Shown: positions 1 to 7,554, counted from the stretch's first letter. The stretch: DNA of 17,157 nucleotides from Candidatus Arcticimaribacter sp. (GCA_011526275.1 WTJP01000058.1:1-17157); one strand, 5' to 3'. Translations and numbers: made by a program. The notes: generated by a model not told the origin, from the sequence alone.

Positions 1-260
1 ATCCCTGCCTTGCGCAGTGTTTGCATTAAAGGAACACTATTGGGAATCCCAGGGCTTTTCATGACCAAATCAGCAGTAGCTAGTTTGGCTTCACTGTGGT
101 TGTTTTCTTCCCACCAAATTCCGCGCTCATCCAAAAGTGATTTTGTTTCAGCAGCAATAGAACCAGCGTCAGACACCCACACTTCATAGCCCATTTTATG
201 CGCTAATATTGCGGTGCCCTTGCCACTTTCTCCTGCCCCTAAAATCACAAGTTTCTTCAT
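1..260 (-). CDS. murD: UDP-N-acetylmuramoylalanine--D-glutamate ligase MurD, N-terminal part (cut by window edge)
   Basis: MurD adds D-glutamate to UDP-MurNAc-L-Ala in the cytoplasm, the second amino-acid step of peptidoglycan precursor synthesis. Only the first 86 codons lie in the window; the gene continues past position 1. The visible protein starts MKKLVILGAGESGKG, a Rossmann-like nucleotide-binding start typical of the MurD N-terminal domain, and contains a KSPGIP segment near residues 69-74 that is characteristic of the family (the SPGIP loop contacts the UDP-MurNAc substrate). The ATP-binding central domain and C-terminal domain are outside. The ATG at 258-260 shares one base with the mraY stop codon (TAATG arrangement), which supports both the start choice and translational coupling. 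It follows mraY in the dcw cluster, the expected position. Identification is firm; function of the whole gene cannot be verified because most of it is unseen. Confidence 0.96.
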   Translation of the reverse strand, partial: MKKLVILGAGESGKGTAILAHKMGYEVWVSDAGSIAAETKSLLDERGIWWEENNHSEAKLATADLVMKSPGIPNSVPLMQTLRKAG

Positions 261-1477
261 TAACGCAGTTTTAGGGTAACAATGGTGAGTATGCTCAATA
301 AAATGCCCACAATCCAGAAACGAGCAACAATCTTGCTTTCGTGATAACCTTTTTTCTGGTAGTGGTGATGGATGGGGGACATCAAGAAAATGCGTTGCCC
401 CACCCCTGTTTTCTTTTTAGTGTACTTGAAGTAGCTAACCTGAAGAATGACCGAAAGATTTTCCACCAAGAAAATCCCACACAATAAGGGGAGCAATAAC
501 TCCTTTCGAATCATCAAAGCAATGACGGAGATAATGGCGCCAATGGTCAAACTTCCCGTATCGCCCATGAATACTTGTGCAGGAAAAGTGTTGTACCACA
601 AAAACCCAATGAGTGCCCCTAAAAAGGCAGCGACAAAAATGGTGATCTCTCCCGCGTTGGGAATATACATGATGTTGAGATAGTCAGAGAAGATGACGTT
701 CCCCGAGACCCAAGCGAAAATCCCCAAAGTAAAAACCATTATGGCCGAACTTCCAGCCGCAAGACCGTCGATACCATCTGTTAGGTTAGCGCCGTTTGAT
801 ATAGCGGTAGTAATGAAAACGACTATTGGGATAAAGATGAGCCATGCGTACTGCTCGGCTCCAGGAATCCAAGCAATGATTTCAGCATAATCAAACTCAT
901 TGTTTTTAAACAATGGAATGGTGGTGATGGTAGATTTCTCTTCTGCATAAAAAGTTGCAGTCTCACCTACAGCATTCACTACTGGATTTTTTATTTCTTG
1001 TCGAACAGTCACTTCCGGGTGGAAGTAAAGTGTAGCCCCCACCACTACTCCCAAAATGACTTGGCCTATTACTTTAAAAATCCCTTTTAATCCTTCTTTG
1101 TCCTTTTTAAAGGTCTTGATGTAATCATCGGTAAAGCCGATAGCTCCCATCCAAAGGGTAGTAAACAACAAGAGTAAGATGTAAATATTCTCTAGTTTGG
1201 CCATGAGCAACACGGGGATAATCGTACTGAGAATGATGATGATCCCGCCCATGGTTGGTGTACCTGCTTTTTCGTTTTGCCCAGCTAATCCCAAATCGCG
1301 AATACTCTCTCCAATTTGCTGACGACTTAAAAAGTCGATAACTCGCTTCCCAAAAAGCGTGGACAAAAGCAGCGAAATTAGGGCTGCAACTGCCGCTCGA
1401 AAGGAAAGGAACTGAAACAGTCCCGCCCCCGGGAGTTGGTAGTTTCTTTCTAAAAGGTCAAACAAATAGTACAGCAT
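260..1477 (-). CDS. mraY: Phospho-N-acetylmuramoyl-pentapeptide-transferase MraY
   Basis: MraY transfers phospho-MurNAc-pentapeptide from UDP to undecaprenyl phosphate at the inner membrane, making lipid I. The 405-residue protein is polytopic and has the family signatures in order: GTPTMGGI near 72-79, the catalytic pair D117-D118 in TDDYIK, NLTDGIDGLAAG at 231-242, GDTGSL with D306, and the triple histidine H370-H372 in SPIHHHYQKKG. It is about 45 residues longer than the E. coli enzyme; the extra length is a hydrophilic insertion at about 152-205 between transmembrane segments, a feature I associate with Bacteroidota homologues. The gene begins 2 bases after the murE stop and ends overlapping the murD start by one base, so it is in the middle of a tightly coupled dcw operon. 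No sign of damage or transfer. Confidence 0.98.
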   Translation of the reverse strand: MLYYLFDLLERNYQLPGAGLFQFLSFRAAVAALISLLLSTLFGKRVIDFLSRQQIGESIRDLGLAGQNEKAGTPTMGGIIIILSTIIPVLLMAKLENIYILLLLFTTLWMGAIGFTDDYIKTFKKDKEGLKGIFKVIGQVILGVVVGATLYFHPEVTVRQEIKNPVVNAVGETATFYAEEKSTITTIPLFKNNEFDYAEIIAWIPGAEQYAWLIFIPIVVFITTAISNGANLTDGIDGLAAGSSAIMVFTLGIFAWVSGNVIFSDYLNIMYIPNAGEITIFVAAFLGALIGFLWYNTFPAQVFMGDTGSLTIGAIISVIALMIRKELLLPLLCGIFLVENLSVILQVSYFKYTKKKTGVGQRIFLMSPIHHHYQKKGYHESKIVARFWIVGILLSILTIVTLKLR

Positions 1478-1479
1478 AT

Positions 1480-2940
1480 TTAAAACAGTTGTTTACAGAT
1501 TTCTTTTACGGTGGCATAGTCGTCAAACGGAAGACGCTCTCCTTTAATTTCTTGATAGCTTTCATGGCCTTTCCCAGCGATGAGCAGTACATCTCCGGCT
1601 TGCAATTCCATGCAAGCTGCTTTGATGGCCGATTTTCGATTGCTAATACGCAGGGTTTTTTTGTAATCCTCAGGACGCACCCCTTTTTCCATTTCATCTA
1701 TGATGTTTTCAGGGTCTTCATCCCTTGGGTTGTCCGCCGTAAAAATCACTTTGTCGGAATGCTTGGCAGCTACTTCAGCCATCAATGGGCGCTTGGCTTG
1801 GTCGCGATTTCCACCACAACCCACTACCGTAGTAAGGGTTTCATTTTTTGTACGGATTTCCGCAATAGTAGAGAGTACATTCGCCAAGGCATCGGGTGTG
1901 TGGGCATAATCGACAATGACTGTCGCACCATTCGAGGTTGCATAGGTTTGAAAACGTCCTTTTACATTCCCTAATTCACTAATGATGGAAAGACTTTCTA
2001 TGGAAGACAAGCCCAATTCTTTGGCTACGGCATACACCGCCAAGAGGTTATAGGCATTGAATGCCCCCAATAAGCTGGTCCACACTTCTTGCTGGTCGAT
2101 GATTAACAACATCCCTGAAAATTGTGCTTCCAGTATCTTGGCTTTAAAATCGCTATAACCCTTTAAGCCATAGGTCAGTTTTCGAGCTGCAGTATTTTGC
2201 AGCATGAAATCCCCGTTCTTGTCGTCTGAATTGGTCAAGGCAAAAGCCGACTTAGGCAGGGCATCGAAAAAGCGTTTTTTTACATTGCGGTATTCCGCAA
2301 AAGTGTTGTGATAGTCGAGATGGTCGTGACTTAAATTAGTGAATACCCCTCCTACAAAAGTGAGTCCTTGAATACGGTCTTGATCGATCCCGTGAGAAGA
2401 AACCTCCATAAAACAAAACTCAACTCCAGCATCGACCATTGCGCGCAAATGGGCATTGATTTGTAACGGATCGGGAGTGGTGTGGGTCGCATCAATTTCT
2501 TTATCGAGATATTTTACCGCAATGGTGGAAAGTAATCCAGCAGCAAATCCTGCCTTTTCAAAAAGACGATGCAAGAGGGAGGTAACAGTGGTTTTCCCGT
2601 TGGTTCCAGTTACGCCTACAAGTTTGAGTTGTACCGATGGACGCTCGTAATAATTGGACGCTAAAATCGCTAGGGCCTCACGACTGTTTTGGGTACTAAT
2701 CCAAACTACTGCATCATCACTGCCCTCAGGTTTTTCTTGACACACTATAGCTGCCGCTCCTTTGGCGATGGCTTTTTCAATGAAATTATGCCCGTCGGCT
2801 TGCTCACCTTTTACAGCAACAAACAAATCGCCCTCGGCCACTTGCCGTGAGTCGAACTGAATGGCGTTGATTGTCTGTGCCGTACTCCCTTGAATGGCCT
2901 CGATTTGCACCCCAAACAATATGTCTTTTAACTGCTTCAT
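1480..2940 (-). CDS. murE: UDP-N-acetylmuramoyl-L-alanyl-D-glutamate--2,6-diaminopimelate ligase MurE
   Basis: MurE adds the third stem-peptide residue to UDP-MurNAc-L-Ala-D-Glu, using ATP, in the cytoplasm. The 486-residue protein has the full Mur ligase architecture: an N-terminal UDP-binding domain to about residue 105, the ATP P-loop TGTNGKTT at 111-118, substrate-binding SSHGIDQDR at 181-189, adjacent lysines K221-K222 in the region of the carbamylated lysine, and a C-terminal domain with DNPRDED at 403-409. The DNPR form is the one found in enzymes that select meso-diaminopimelate rather than lysine, so the cell wall is inferred to be of the DAP type usual for Gram-negative bacteria. 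The start codon overlaps the ftsI stop codon in an ATGA arrangement, and mraY follows after 2 bases. Length and motifs are normal. Confidence 0.98.
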   Translation of the reverse strand: MKQLKDILFGVQIEAIQGSTAQTINAIQFDSRQVAEGDLFVAVKGEQADGHNFIEKAIAKGAAAIVCQEKPEGSDDAVVWISTQNSREALAILASNYYERPSVQLKLVGVTGTNGKTTVTSLLHRLFEKAGFAAGLLSTIAVKYLDKEIDATHTTPDPLQINAHLRAMVDAGVEFCFMEVSSHGIDQDRIQGLTFVGGVFTNLSHDHLDYHNTFAEYRNVKKRFFDALPKSAFALTNSDDKNGDFMLQNTAARKLTYGLKGYSDFKAKILEAQFSGMLLIIDQQEVWTSLLGAFNAYNLLAVYAVAKELGLSSIESLSIISELGNVKGRFQTYATSNGATVIVDYAHTPDALANVLSTIAEIRTKNETLTTVVGCGGNRDQAKRPLMAEVAAKHSDKVIFTADNPRDEDPENIIDEMEKGVRPEDYKKTLRISNRKSAIKAACMELQAGDVLLIAGKGHESYQEIKGERLPFDDYATVKEICKQLF

Positions 2941-4928
2941 GAGAGATCGAGTATAATGTGTGTATTGGCTTGTATTTTGGTGCCCGAAGCCAAAGACTGT
3001 CGTTTCACCCGGCCCTTTCCTTTTAGGGTAACTTTTATGCCTTTTTCTTCCAGTAGCACTAGGGCTTCCATAGCGGGTAATCCTTTTAAATTTGGAATTT
3101 TTTGTGCGGCTAGCGCAGCTTCAATCGTTGTAAAGTCTATAGATTTAGTTGGTAAAGCATCGACCTCAACCTCCACCTCTTTGGGGGTGGCGTAATACAT
3201 TTTTCGGGCAATTTCTTTAAAGACCGGTGCCGCTACCGTAGCACCGTAATAGCCTTTTTGCTTGTTTGGCTTATACACCAAAACGATAGCCGAATACTCT
3301 GGATTCTCCGCAGGAAAGTAACCCACGAAACTGGAAATATACTGTACATCATCAGTAGCATAATCTACTTGGCAAGTCCCTGTTTTCCCAGCCATGGTAA
3401 AGGCTTCGTCTTTTATTCTATAGCCCGTCCCCCATTTTTTATCGACCACGTTAAACATCATTTGCTGCACTTTCTCCAACGTCGCTTGCGAACATATCGA
3501 CGGGTTAATGACTTCTTTTTCGAAATGCTTGACGGTCTCTTTAGTGGACGACTTTATTTTTTCAATGAAACGCGGACGTACCATTTCGCCCTTATTGGCC
3601 ACGGCATTATAAAACGTGAGGGTTTGTAAAGGTGTGAGTTCTACCCCATAGCCATAAGCCATCCAAGGCAGTGTAATTCCATTCCAGTTTTTATCACTGG
3701 GGTAAGGTATCTTGGGTTGCCCCTCGCCTGTTATGGAAACCCCTAATTTTTTATTCAAGCCCATGTTGTAAAGGCGATCGATGAACTTTCGTGGCTGGTG
3801 TTTGTAATGGTCATGTACCATTTGAACAATCCCCGTGTTGGAAGAAACCTCAAAAGCCTTTGAAAAAGGAATCAAGCCATAGCCGCCTTTTCTCGAATCT
3901 CGCACCTTGTATTCCTTAAAAAAGGTGAGTATTCCGTTTTTGGTATCGACCAATTCGTGGGGCTTTATCACCTTGTCTTCCAAGGCAGCAATCATTGCCA
4001 TTAACTTAAACGTCGAACCGGGCTCGTAGGTCGTTCCCACGGCATAGTTTAGTTTTTCAAAATATTTCCCCTCTTTGGTGCGCGCTAAATTTGCGATAGC
4101 TTTAACCGCCCCAGTCTTGGTTTCCATAACCACCACGGTTCCGTGTTCAGCTTCGAAATTTTCCAGTTGGCGCAAAAGCGCATGGTGAGCGACATCTTGA
4201 ATATTGACGTTAATGGTGGTGTACACGTCATAACCTTCGGTGGGTTCTTTCTCGTTGTTGTCGTTGATGGGTTTCCATTGTCCGTTGGCAATTTTCTGTT
4301 TTAACCGTCGGCCGTTTTCCCCTTTTAAATATTGGCTAAATGCACCTTCAAGCCCAACGCGCAAGAAATTACCCGCTGGATCTGGTTTCTCATAGCCAAT
4401 GGTACGTTCAGCAATTTTTCCAATGGGATGCTCCCGCATCATTTTAGACTCAACAATCAAACCTCCTCTCAAAGAAGGCAGTGAAAAGAGAGGAAGCTGT
4501 TTGATTTGCTGATACTCAGAATAGGTTAAGTTACGTGCAATGAGTGTATAGCGATTCCCTGTTCGTTTTGCTTTTTCAAGCATAGACAAACAAGCCGCTT
4601 TAGACTTACCTAACAAGGGTGCTAGGCCTTCCGCCAAGGCACTTTTATTTTGCTGAAAACGCTCTTTCGAAGGCACTTGCGCATCCCAACGAATCTCATA
4701 GCGTGGAACAGTAGTCGCTAGCAGGCTTTCATCGTCGGCGTAAATATTTCCCCGACTGGGCTCAAGTATAAAGTTGCGAACCGTTCTTTTTTTCGCTAAT
4801 TCTCGGTAATACTCTCCCTCCTGGGTTTGAATAACAAAGAGTTTCCCCACCAACACAAAGGCAAACAGAAACAAGCCTAGTACCACCAGGTAAAATCGAT
4901 TCATGATTTGCTTTTCTCTTCCTTCCAC
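2937..4928 (-). CDS. ftsI: Division transpeptidase, class B penicillin-binding protein with one PASTA domain (FtsI/PBP3 type)
   Basis: This is the septal peptidoglycan D,D-transpeptidase of the divisome, anchored in the inner membrane with its catalytic part in the periplasm. The 663-residue protein has one N-terminal membrane segment at about 12-34, a PBP dimerisation domain at about 50-215, and a transpeptidase domain with S305-T-F-K308 (acyl-serine nucleophile), S362-S-N364 and K515-T-G517. A single PASTA domain occupies about 610-663; E. coli FtsI has none. The start is GTG at 4926-4928, placed 1 base after the ftsL-like stop codon. An in-frame ATG lies eight codons later at 4902-4904 and is preceded by a purine-rich stretch. 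I kept the GTG because, as I recall, flavobacterial homologues carry a similar eight-residue leader before the NRFYLV segment; either start leaves the domains intact. The stop overlaps the murE start (ATGA). Confidence 0.96.
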   Translation of the reverse strand: MEGREKQIMNRFYLVVLGLFLFAFVLVGKLFVIQTQEGEYYRELAKKRTVRNFILEPSRGNIYADDESLLATTVPRYEIRWDAQVPSKERFQQNKSALAEGLAPLLGKSKAACLSMLEKAKRTGNRYTLIARNLTYSEYQQIKQLPLFSLPSLRGGLIVESKMMREHPIGKIAERTIGYEKPDPAGNFLRVGLEGAFSQYLKGENGRRLKQKIANGQWKPINDNNEKEPTEGYDVYTTINVNIQDVAHHALLRQLENFEAEHGTVVVMETKTGAVKAIANLARTKEGKYFEKLNYAVGTTYEPGSTFKLMAMIAALEDKVIKPHELVDTKNGILTFFKEYKVRDSRKGGYGLIPFSKAFEVSSNTGIVQMVHDHYKHQPRKFIDRLYNMGLNKKLGVSITGEGQPKIPYPSDKNWNGITLPWMAYGYGVELTPLQTLTFYNAVANKGEMVRPRFIEKIKSSTKETVKHFEKEVINPSICSQATLEKVQQMMFNVVDKKWGTGYRIKDEAFTMAGKTGTCQVDYATDDVQYISSFVGYFPAENPEYSAIVLVYKPNKQKGYYGATVAAPVFKEIARKMYYATPKEVEVEVDALPTKSIDFTTIEAALAAQKIPNLKGLPAMEALVLLEEKGIKVTLKGKGRVKRQSLASGTKIQANTHIILDLS

Positions 4929-4929
4929 C

Positions 4930-5241
4930 TTATTGTTGTTTTGGAATTAATTTGATTGGAGGTGCTGTGGCGGGACCCACTCCTCTATCGGCCAGTTTTT
5001 GTGTTACCCTAGTTTCCATTTTTAAACGCATCAAAGCAGCGCGGGTTTCGACAAACTCGCTTTTCACTTCTTTGATCTCTGCATTGAGCCGAGCGATTTC
5101 GTATATCTTCTTGTCTGCACTGTGCCCGCTTGCAATTACAATGAGTGCCAATAGCGAGAGAAACAGCAACATGCGCCAATTCTTCAAAGCATCGTCTTTG
5201 ACCAAAAACTCAATATTTAAGAAGGCGAGTAACTGATTCAT
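4930..5241 (-). CDS. ftsL: FtsL-like bitopic divisome protein
   Basis: The protein has 103 residues with a short cytoplasmic N-terminus, one transmembrane segment at about 22-39, and a periplasmic heptad-like region at about 43-76 (KIYEIARLNAEIKEVKSEF and onward) followed by a proline-containing tail. This is the build of FtsL, the small coiled-coil protein that with FtsB and FtsQ activates FtsI/FtsW at the septum. FtsL proteins are poorly conserved in sequence, so the call rests on length, topology and position: it sits exactly between rsmH and ftsI, where ftsL is found in most dcw clusters. The ATG overlaps the rsmH stop by 4 bases (ATGA), and the stop is 1 base from the ftsI GTG. Function is inferred, with good contextual support. 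Confidence 0.88.
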   Translation of the reverse strand: MNQLLAFLNIEFLVKDDALKNWRMLLFLSLLALIVIASGHSADKKIYEIARLNAEIKEVKSEFVETRAALMRLKMETRVTQKLADRGVGPATAPPIKLIPKQQ

Positions 5242-6143
5242 ATCTTCTTGGCTATTCTGAGTTTTGCACTTCGTGCGCGGTTATTGCGTTTTATTTCTTC
5301 TTCATCAGGCATGATGAGCACGCCTACTTTTTTTAAGGGAAAATCGCGGTTTCCAAAAAAATCCTGCGGGGCTTCACCTTCAAAGACACCTTGCTGAATG
5401 AAGCGCTTGACCAAGCGATCTTCGAGGGAGTGGTAGGAAATACAAACCAAACGACCGTCAGTTTGCAAGACCTCTGTCGCCCCTTTCAAAAAGGTCTTGA
5501 TGACTTCCAACTCCTGGTTGACCTCTATGCGAATGGCTTGGAAAATTTGCGCTAAAGTTTTATTCAAAAAGCGCTCGGGCACTAAAGGCGTAACGACATC
5601 GATCAAAGCTTTAGTGGTTTCTATTTTCTCCGATTGACGTGCAGCGCAGATAGCCTCGGCAACACGATACGCACCTTTCACTTCCCCGTAATACTTGAAT
5701 AAGTCTGTAAGCGCTTCCAAAGAATAGTCATTGACCACATCCGCAGCATCTAAGGACGCTTGTTGATCCATGCGCATGTCGAGCGGCCCGTCAAAACGAA
5801 TTGAAAAGCCACGCTCTTCTGCATCAAATTGATGAGACGATACACCAAAATCGGCTAACACACCCGTTAACTCTTTAACCCCGTATAGCTTGAGGTAACG
5901 CTTGATGTCCTTGAAATTAGCTTCAATAAGGGTAAAGCGTGGGTCATCTATAGCGTTCTCCAACGCATCTTGATCTTGATCAAAAGCGAACAATTGCCCA
6001 CTTTCATCAAGCTGATTTAAAATTTCTTGTGAATGTCCACCTCCACCAAAAGTGGCGTCTACATAGACACCTTTAGGGTCGGTGATGAGGGCCGCAACAG
6101 ACGGCTGTAGGAGTACTGGATCATGATAGCTAGTCTTCTTCAT
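5238..6143 (-). CDS. rsmH: 16S rRNA (cytosine(1402)-N(4))-methyltransferase RsmH (MraW)
   Basis: RsmH uses S-adenosylmethionine to methylate N4 of C1402 in 16S rRNA, near the ribosomal P site. The 301-residue protein carries the family motifs: YVDATFGGGGHS at about 27-38 (SAM-binding glycine loop), FDQDQDAL around 54-61 (acidic end of the second strand), GVLADFGVSSHQ near 94-105, the ERGFSIRFDGPLDMRMD block at about 110-126, CISYHSLEDRLVKRF near 233-247, and the RSAKLRIAKKI C-terminus. Size and motifs are normal. The first 14 bases overlap the end of mraZ, and the stop overlaps the ftsL-like start, so it is second in the dcw operon, its usual place. The ATG at 6141-6143 immediately begins the conserved MKKTSYHDPVLL segment. 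Confidence 0.98.
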   Translation of the reverse strand: MKKTSYHDPVLLQPSVAALITDPKGVYVDATFGGGGHSQEILNQLDESGQLFAFDQDQDALENAIDDPRFTLIEANFKDIKRYLKLYGVKELTGVLADFGVSSHQFDAEERGFSIRFDGPLDMRMDQQASLDAADVVNDYSLEALTDLFKYYGEVKGAYRVAEAICAARQSEKIETTKALIDVVTPLVPERFLNKTLAQIFQAIRIEVNQELEVIKTFLKGATEVLQTDGRLVCISYHSLEDRLVKRFIQQGVFEGEAPQDFFGNRDFPLKKVGVLIMPDEEEIKRNNRARSAKLRIAKKI

Positions 6144-6591
6144 TTTTATCGCCCATTACTTCTTCTGCCAAGGCACCAAAATCAACAGTAGCTTCACTAA
6201 TCGCTTCTTCATAACGGTCTTTATCCCATATCTCGAGAATATTCACCGCAGAAGAAATCACTGTTTCTTTTTGTATCCCTGCATGTTGCACCAAATCTTT
6301 AGGAATCAACAAACGACCGGTGGTGTCGATCTCAACTAAACGCACCCCGGCAGTAAAACGTCGAATGAAGTCGTTGTTCTTTTTATTGAAGCGATTCAAT
6401 TGATTCACTTTCTCCATCAAAGCCTCCCACTGTTTAAGTGGGTAAAGCTCCAAACAAGCATTAAAAACTGCTCGCTTCAAAACAAAGCCATCATTCAGAT
6501 TTTCAGCCAATTGCTTCTTCAATGCCACCGGAAGCATGATGCGTCCTTTGGCATCGGCCTTACACTCATATGTTCCTATAAAATGCTGCAT
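6130..6591 (-). CDS. mraZ: Transcriptional regulator MraZ
   Basis: MraZ is a DNA-binding protein of the SpoVT/AbrB-like fold that forms rings and controls its own dcw promoter. The 153-residue product has the two expected repeats, each with a DxxGR element: DAKGRIMLP near residues 13-21 and DTTGRLLIP near 89-97. I chose the ATG at 6589-6591 (protein MQHFIGTYECKADAKGR) because it begins the conserved N-terminus directly; an upstream TTG at 6606 would add five unconserved residues. A weak AGG lies 5 bases before the ATG. The gene is first in the dcw operon, and three putative MraZ boxes plus a promoter lie just upstream (separate entries), so autoregulation is likely. The acidic tail ends 14 bases inside rsmH. 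Confidence 0.97.
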   Translation of the reverse strand: MQHFIGTYECKADAKGRIMLPVALKKQLAENLNDGFVLKRAVFNACLELYPLKQWEALMEKVNQLNRFNKKNNDFIRRFTAGVRLVEIDTTGRLLIPKDLVQHAGIQKETVISSAVNILEIWDKDRYEEAISEATVDFGALAEEVMGDKNEED

Positions 6592-6616
6592 TGACCTATT
6601 AAGCAATTGATTAAGT

Positions 6617-6624
6617 CAAATATA
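6617..6624 (-). promoter_or_regulatory. Bacteroidota -7 promoter element for mraZ/dcw operon
   Basis: On the minus strand this is TATATTTG, an exact match to the Bacteroidota -7 consensus TAnnTTTG. It would place the transcription start near 6610 and give a leader of about 19 bases before the mraZ ATG at 6591. I see no TTG at the expected -33 position; that interval is occupied by the AAGTGG repeats, which suggests that MraZ binding blocks or modifies sigma-factor contact there. Confidence 0.7.
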
Positions 6625-6635
6625 ATTCTAAATTC

Positions 6636-6661
6636 CCACTTTTTTCCACTTAATACCACTT
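6636..6661 (-). promoter_or_regulatory. Putative MraZ operator: three AAGTGG repeats at 10-bp period
   Basis: The minus strand carries AAGTGG at 6656-6661, 6646-6651 and 6636-6641, each exactly 10 bases from the next, i.e. one per helical turn. E. coli MraZ is known to bind TGGGN direct repeats separated by 5 bases, and mycoplasma MraZ binds AAAGTG-type repeats, both at about 10-bp period. The match in core sequence, repeat number, spacing and position (12 bases upstream of the mraZ -7 element) makes this the likely autoregulatory operator. Binding itself is inferred. Confidence 0.8.
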
Positions 6662-6745
6662 TGTTGATAACTTTCGCGCTTTTGGAGTTAAAAGGTTGAT
6701 TTGCAGCGAGGAGAAAAATTAGTCCTCCGTATGTGTTTTTATGCC

Positions 6746-6753
6746 TATATTTG
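6746..6753 (+). promoter_or_regulatory. Bacteroidota -7 promoter element for hydrolase-engB operon
   Basis: TATATTTG on the plus strand exactly matches TAnnTTTG. It lies 27 bases before the hydrolase ATG at 6781, predicting a start near 6760 and a leader of about 20 bases. No clear TTG is present at -33. The presence of this element between the upstream GTG (6733) and the ATG at 6781 argues that the ATG is the real start. Confidence 0.6.
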
Positions 6754-6780
6754 ACGGCTAATGCGAATGCGCCAAAAGGC

Positions 6781-7545
6781 ATGGAAAAACGTTTAACTCA
6801 AGAGGCGGACTATACTTATTTAGAGCAAGGAGCCGGACAACCTATCGTGATCTTGCACGGTTTAATGGGGGGACTAAGTAACTTTGCTGGAGTATCAGAT
6901 TACTTCCCTAAAAATGGCTACAGAGTCATTATACCTGAATTACCGATTTACGATTTACCACTCAAGCAAACTAATGTTGCTGAATTTGCGGAATACCTTC
7001 ACCGTTTCTTAACTTTTAAAGGACTGAAAGACGTGATTCTCCTTGGAAATTCTTTGGGTGGTCACATTGGTCTAGTTTTCTCTAAAACCTATCCAGAAAT
7101 GGTTCGGGCTTTAGTCCTAACTGGAAGTTCAGGACTATATGAAAACAGCATGGGCGACAGTTATCCCAAACGGGAGAACTACGACTACATCAAAGCGAAA
7201 AGTGAGGAGGTATTCTATGATCCAGCTGTAGCTACTAAAGAGATTGTAGATGAAGTTTTTGAAACGGTGAACGATCGTAATAAACTCATTAAAACCTTAG
7301 CCATTGCGAAAAGTGCCATTCGTCACAACATGTCGAAAGACCTGCCCAAGATGGAAACACAAACTTGTTTGATTTGGGGAGAAAATGACAACGTTACTCC
7401 ACCCGAGGTTGCGGACGAGTTCAACAAACTCCTCCCCAATGCCGATTTGTTTTGGATTGAAAAATGCGGCCATGCTCCCATGATGGAACATCCTGATCGT
7501 TTCAATGAAATCTTGCACGACTGGCTTAAGTCGAAAGAACACTAA
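6781..7545 (+). CDS. Alpha/beta-hydrolase fold protein of unknown substrate
   Basis: The 254-residue protein is a compact alpha/beta hydrolase. It shows the oxyanion-hole segment HGLMGG at 26-31, the nucleophile elbow GNSLGG with S91, an acid residue D203 in GENDNVTPP, and H231 in CGHAPMMEHP, giving a complete Ser-Asp-His triad. A cap region lies around 115-185. There is no signal peptide, so it is probably cytoplasmic. The start is ATG 6781, preceded by AAAAGG; an in-frame GTG at 6733 would place the promoter element inside the gene. The gene is divergent from mraZ and 9 bases upstream of engB, with which it is probably co-transcribed. I recall closely similar genes beside mraZ in other flavobacteria, so its position may be conserved. 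The fold fits an esterase, lipase-like or C-C hydrolase; the substrate cannot be told from the sequence. Confidence 0.9.
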   Translation: MEKRLTQEADYTYLEQGAGQPIVILHGLMGGLSNFAGVSDYFPKNGYRVIIPELPIYDLPLKQTNVAEFAEYLHRFLTFKGLKDVILLGNSLGGHIGLVFSKTYPEMVRALVLTGSSGLYENSMGDSYPKRENYDYIKAKSEEVFYDPAVATKEIVDEVFETVNDRNKLIKTLAIAKSAIRHNMSKDLPKMETQTCLIWGENDNVTPPEVADEFNKLLPNADLFWIEKCGHAPMMEHPDRFNEILHDWLKSKEH

Positions 7546-7554
7546 ACACTCTCC

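Noticed and set aside
1489..1974. A 161-codon plus-strand open frame opposite murE
   Set aside because: It lies wholly antisense to a clearly real gene, and its product has low-complexity, cysteine- and aromatic-rich composition without recognisable motifs. The same applies to the plus-strand frames at 3258-3629, 8546-8896 and 12941-13363.
6592..6606. Upstream TTG start for mraZ (6606) and similar TTG extensions for aroA (16784), the MazG-like gene (17133) and gldB (9520)
   Set aside because: Each has an ATG a few codons inside that begins the conserved N-terminus (gldB: begins a normal signal peptide), and the MazG-like extension lies over the promoter element.
6641..6670. DnaA-box-like 9-mers near the dcw promoter (TTTTCCACT on plus, TTATCAACA on minus)
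   Set aside because: Each differs from the DnaA consensus by one base and one of them is part of the regularly spaced AAGTGG repeats, which MraZ explains better. There is no dnaA/dnaN neighbour or AT-rich unwinding region to suggest an origin.
6708..6727. Inverted repeat GAGGA...TCCTC with a 10-base loop
   Set aside because: The stem is only 5 base pairs, has no following T-run and is upstream of a promoter; it is expected by chance.
6733..6780. GTG start giving the hydrolase 16 extra residues
   Set aside because: The extension contains the perfect -7 element at 6746-6753 and no conserved protein sequence; ATG 6781 directly begins the conserved MEKRLTQE segment.
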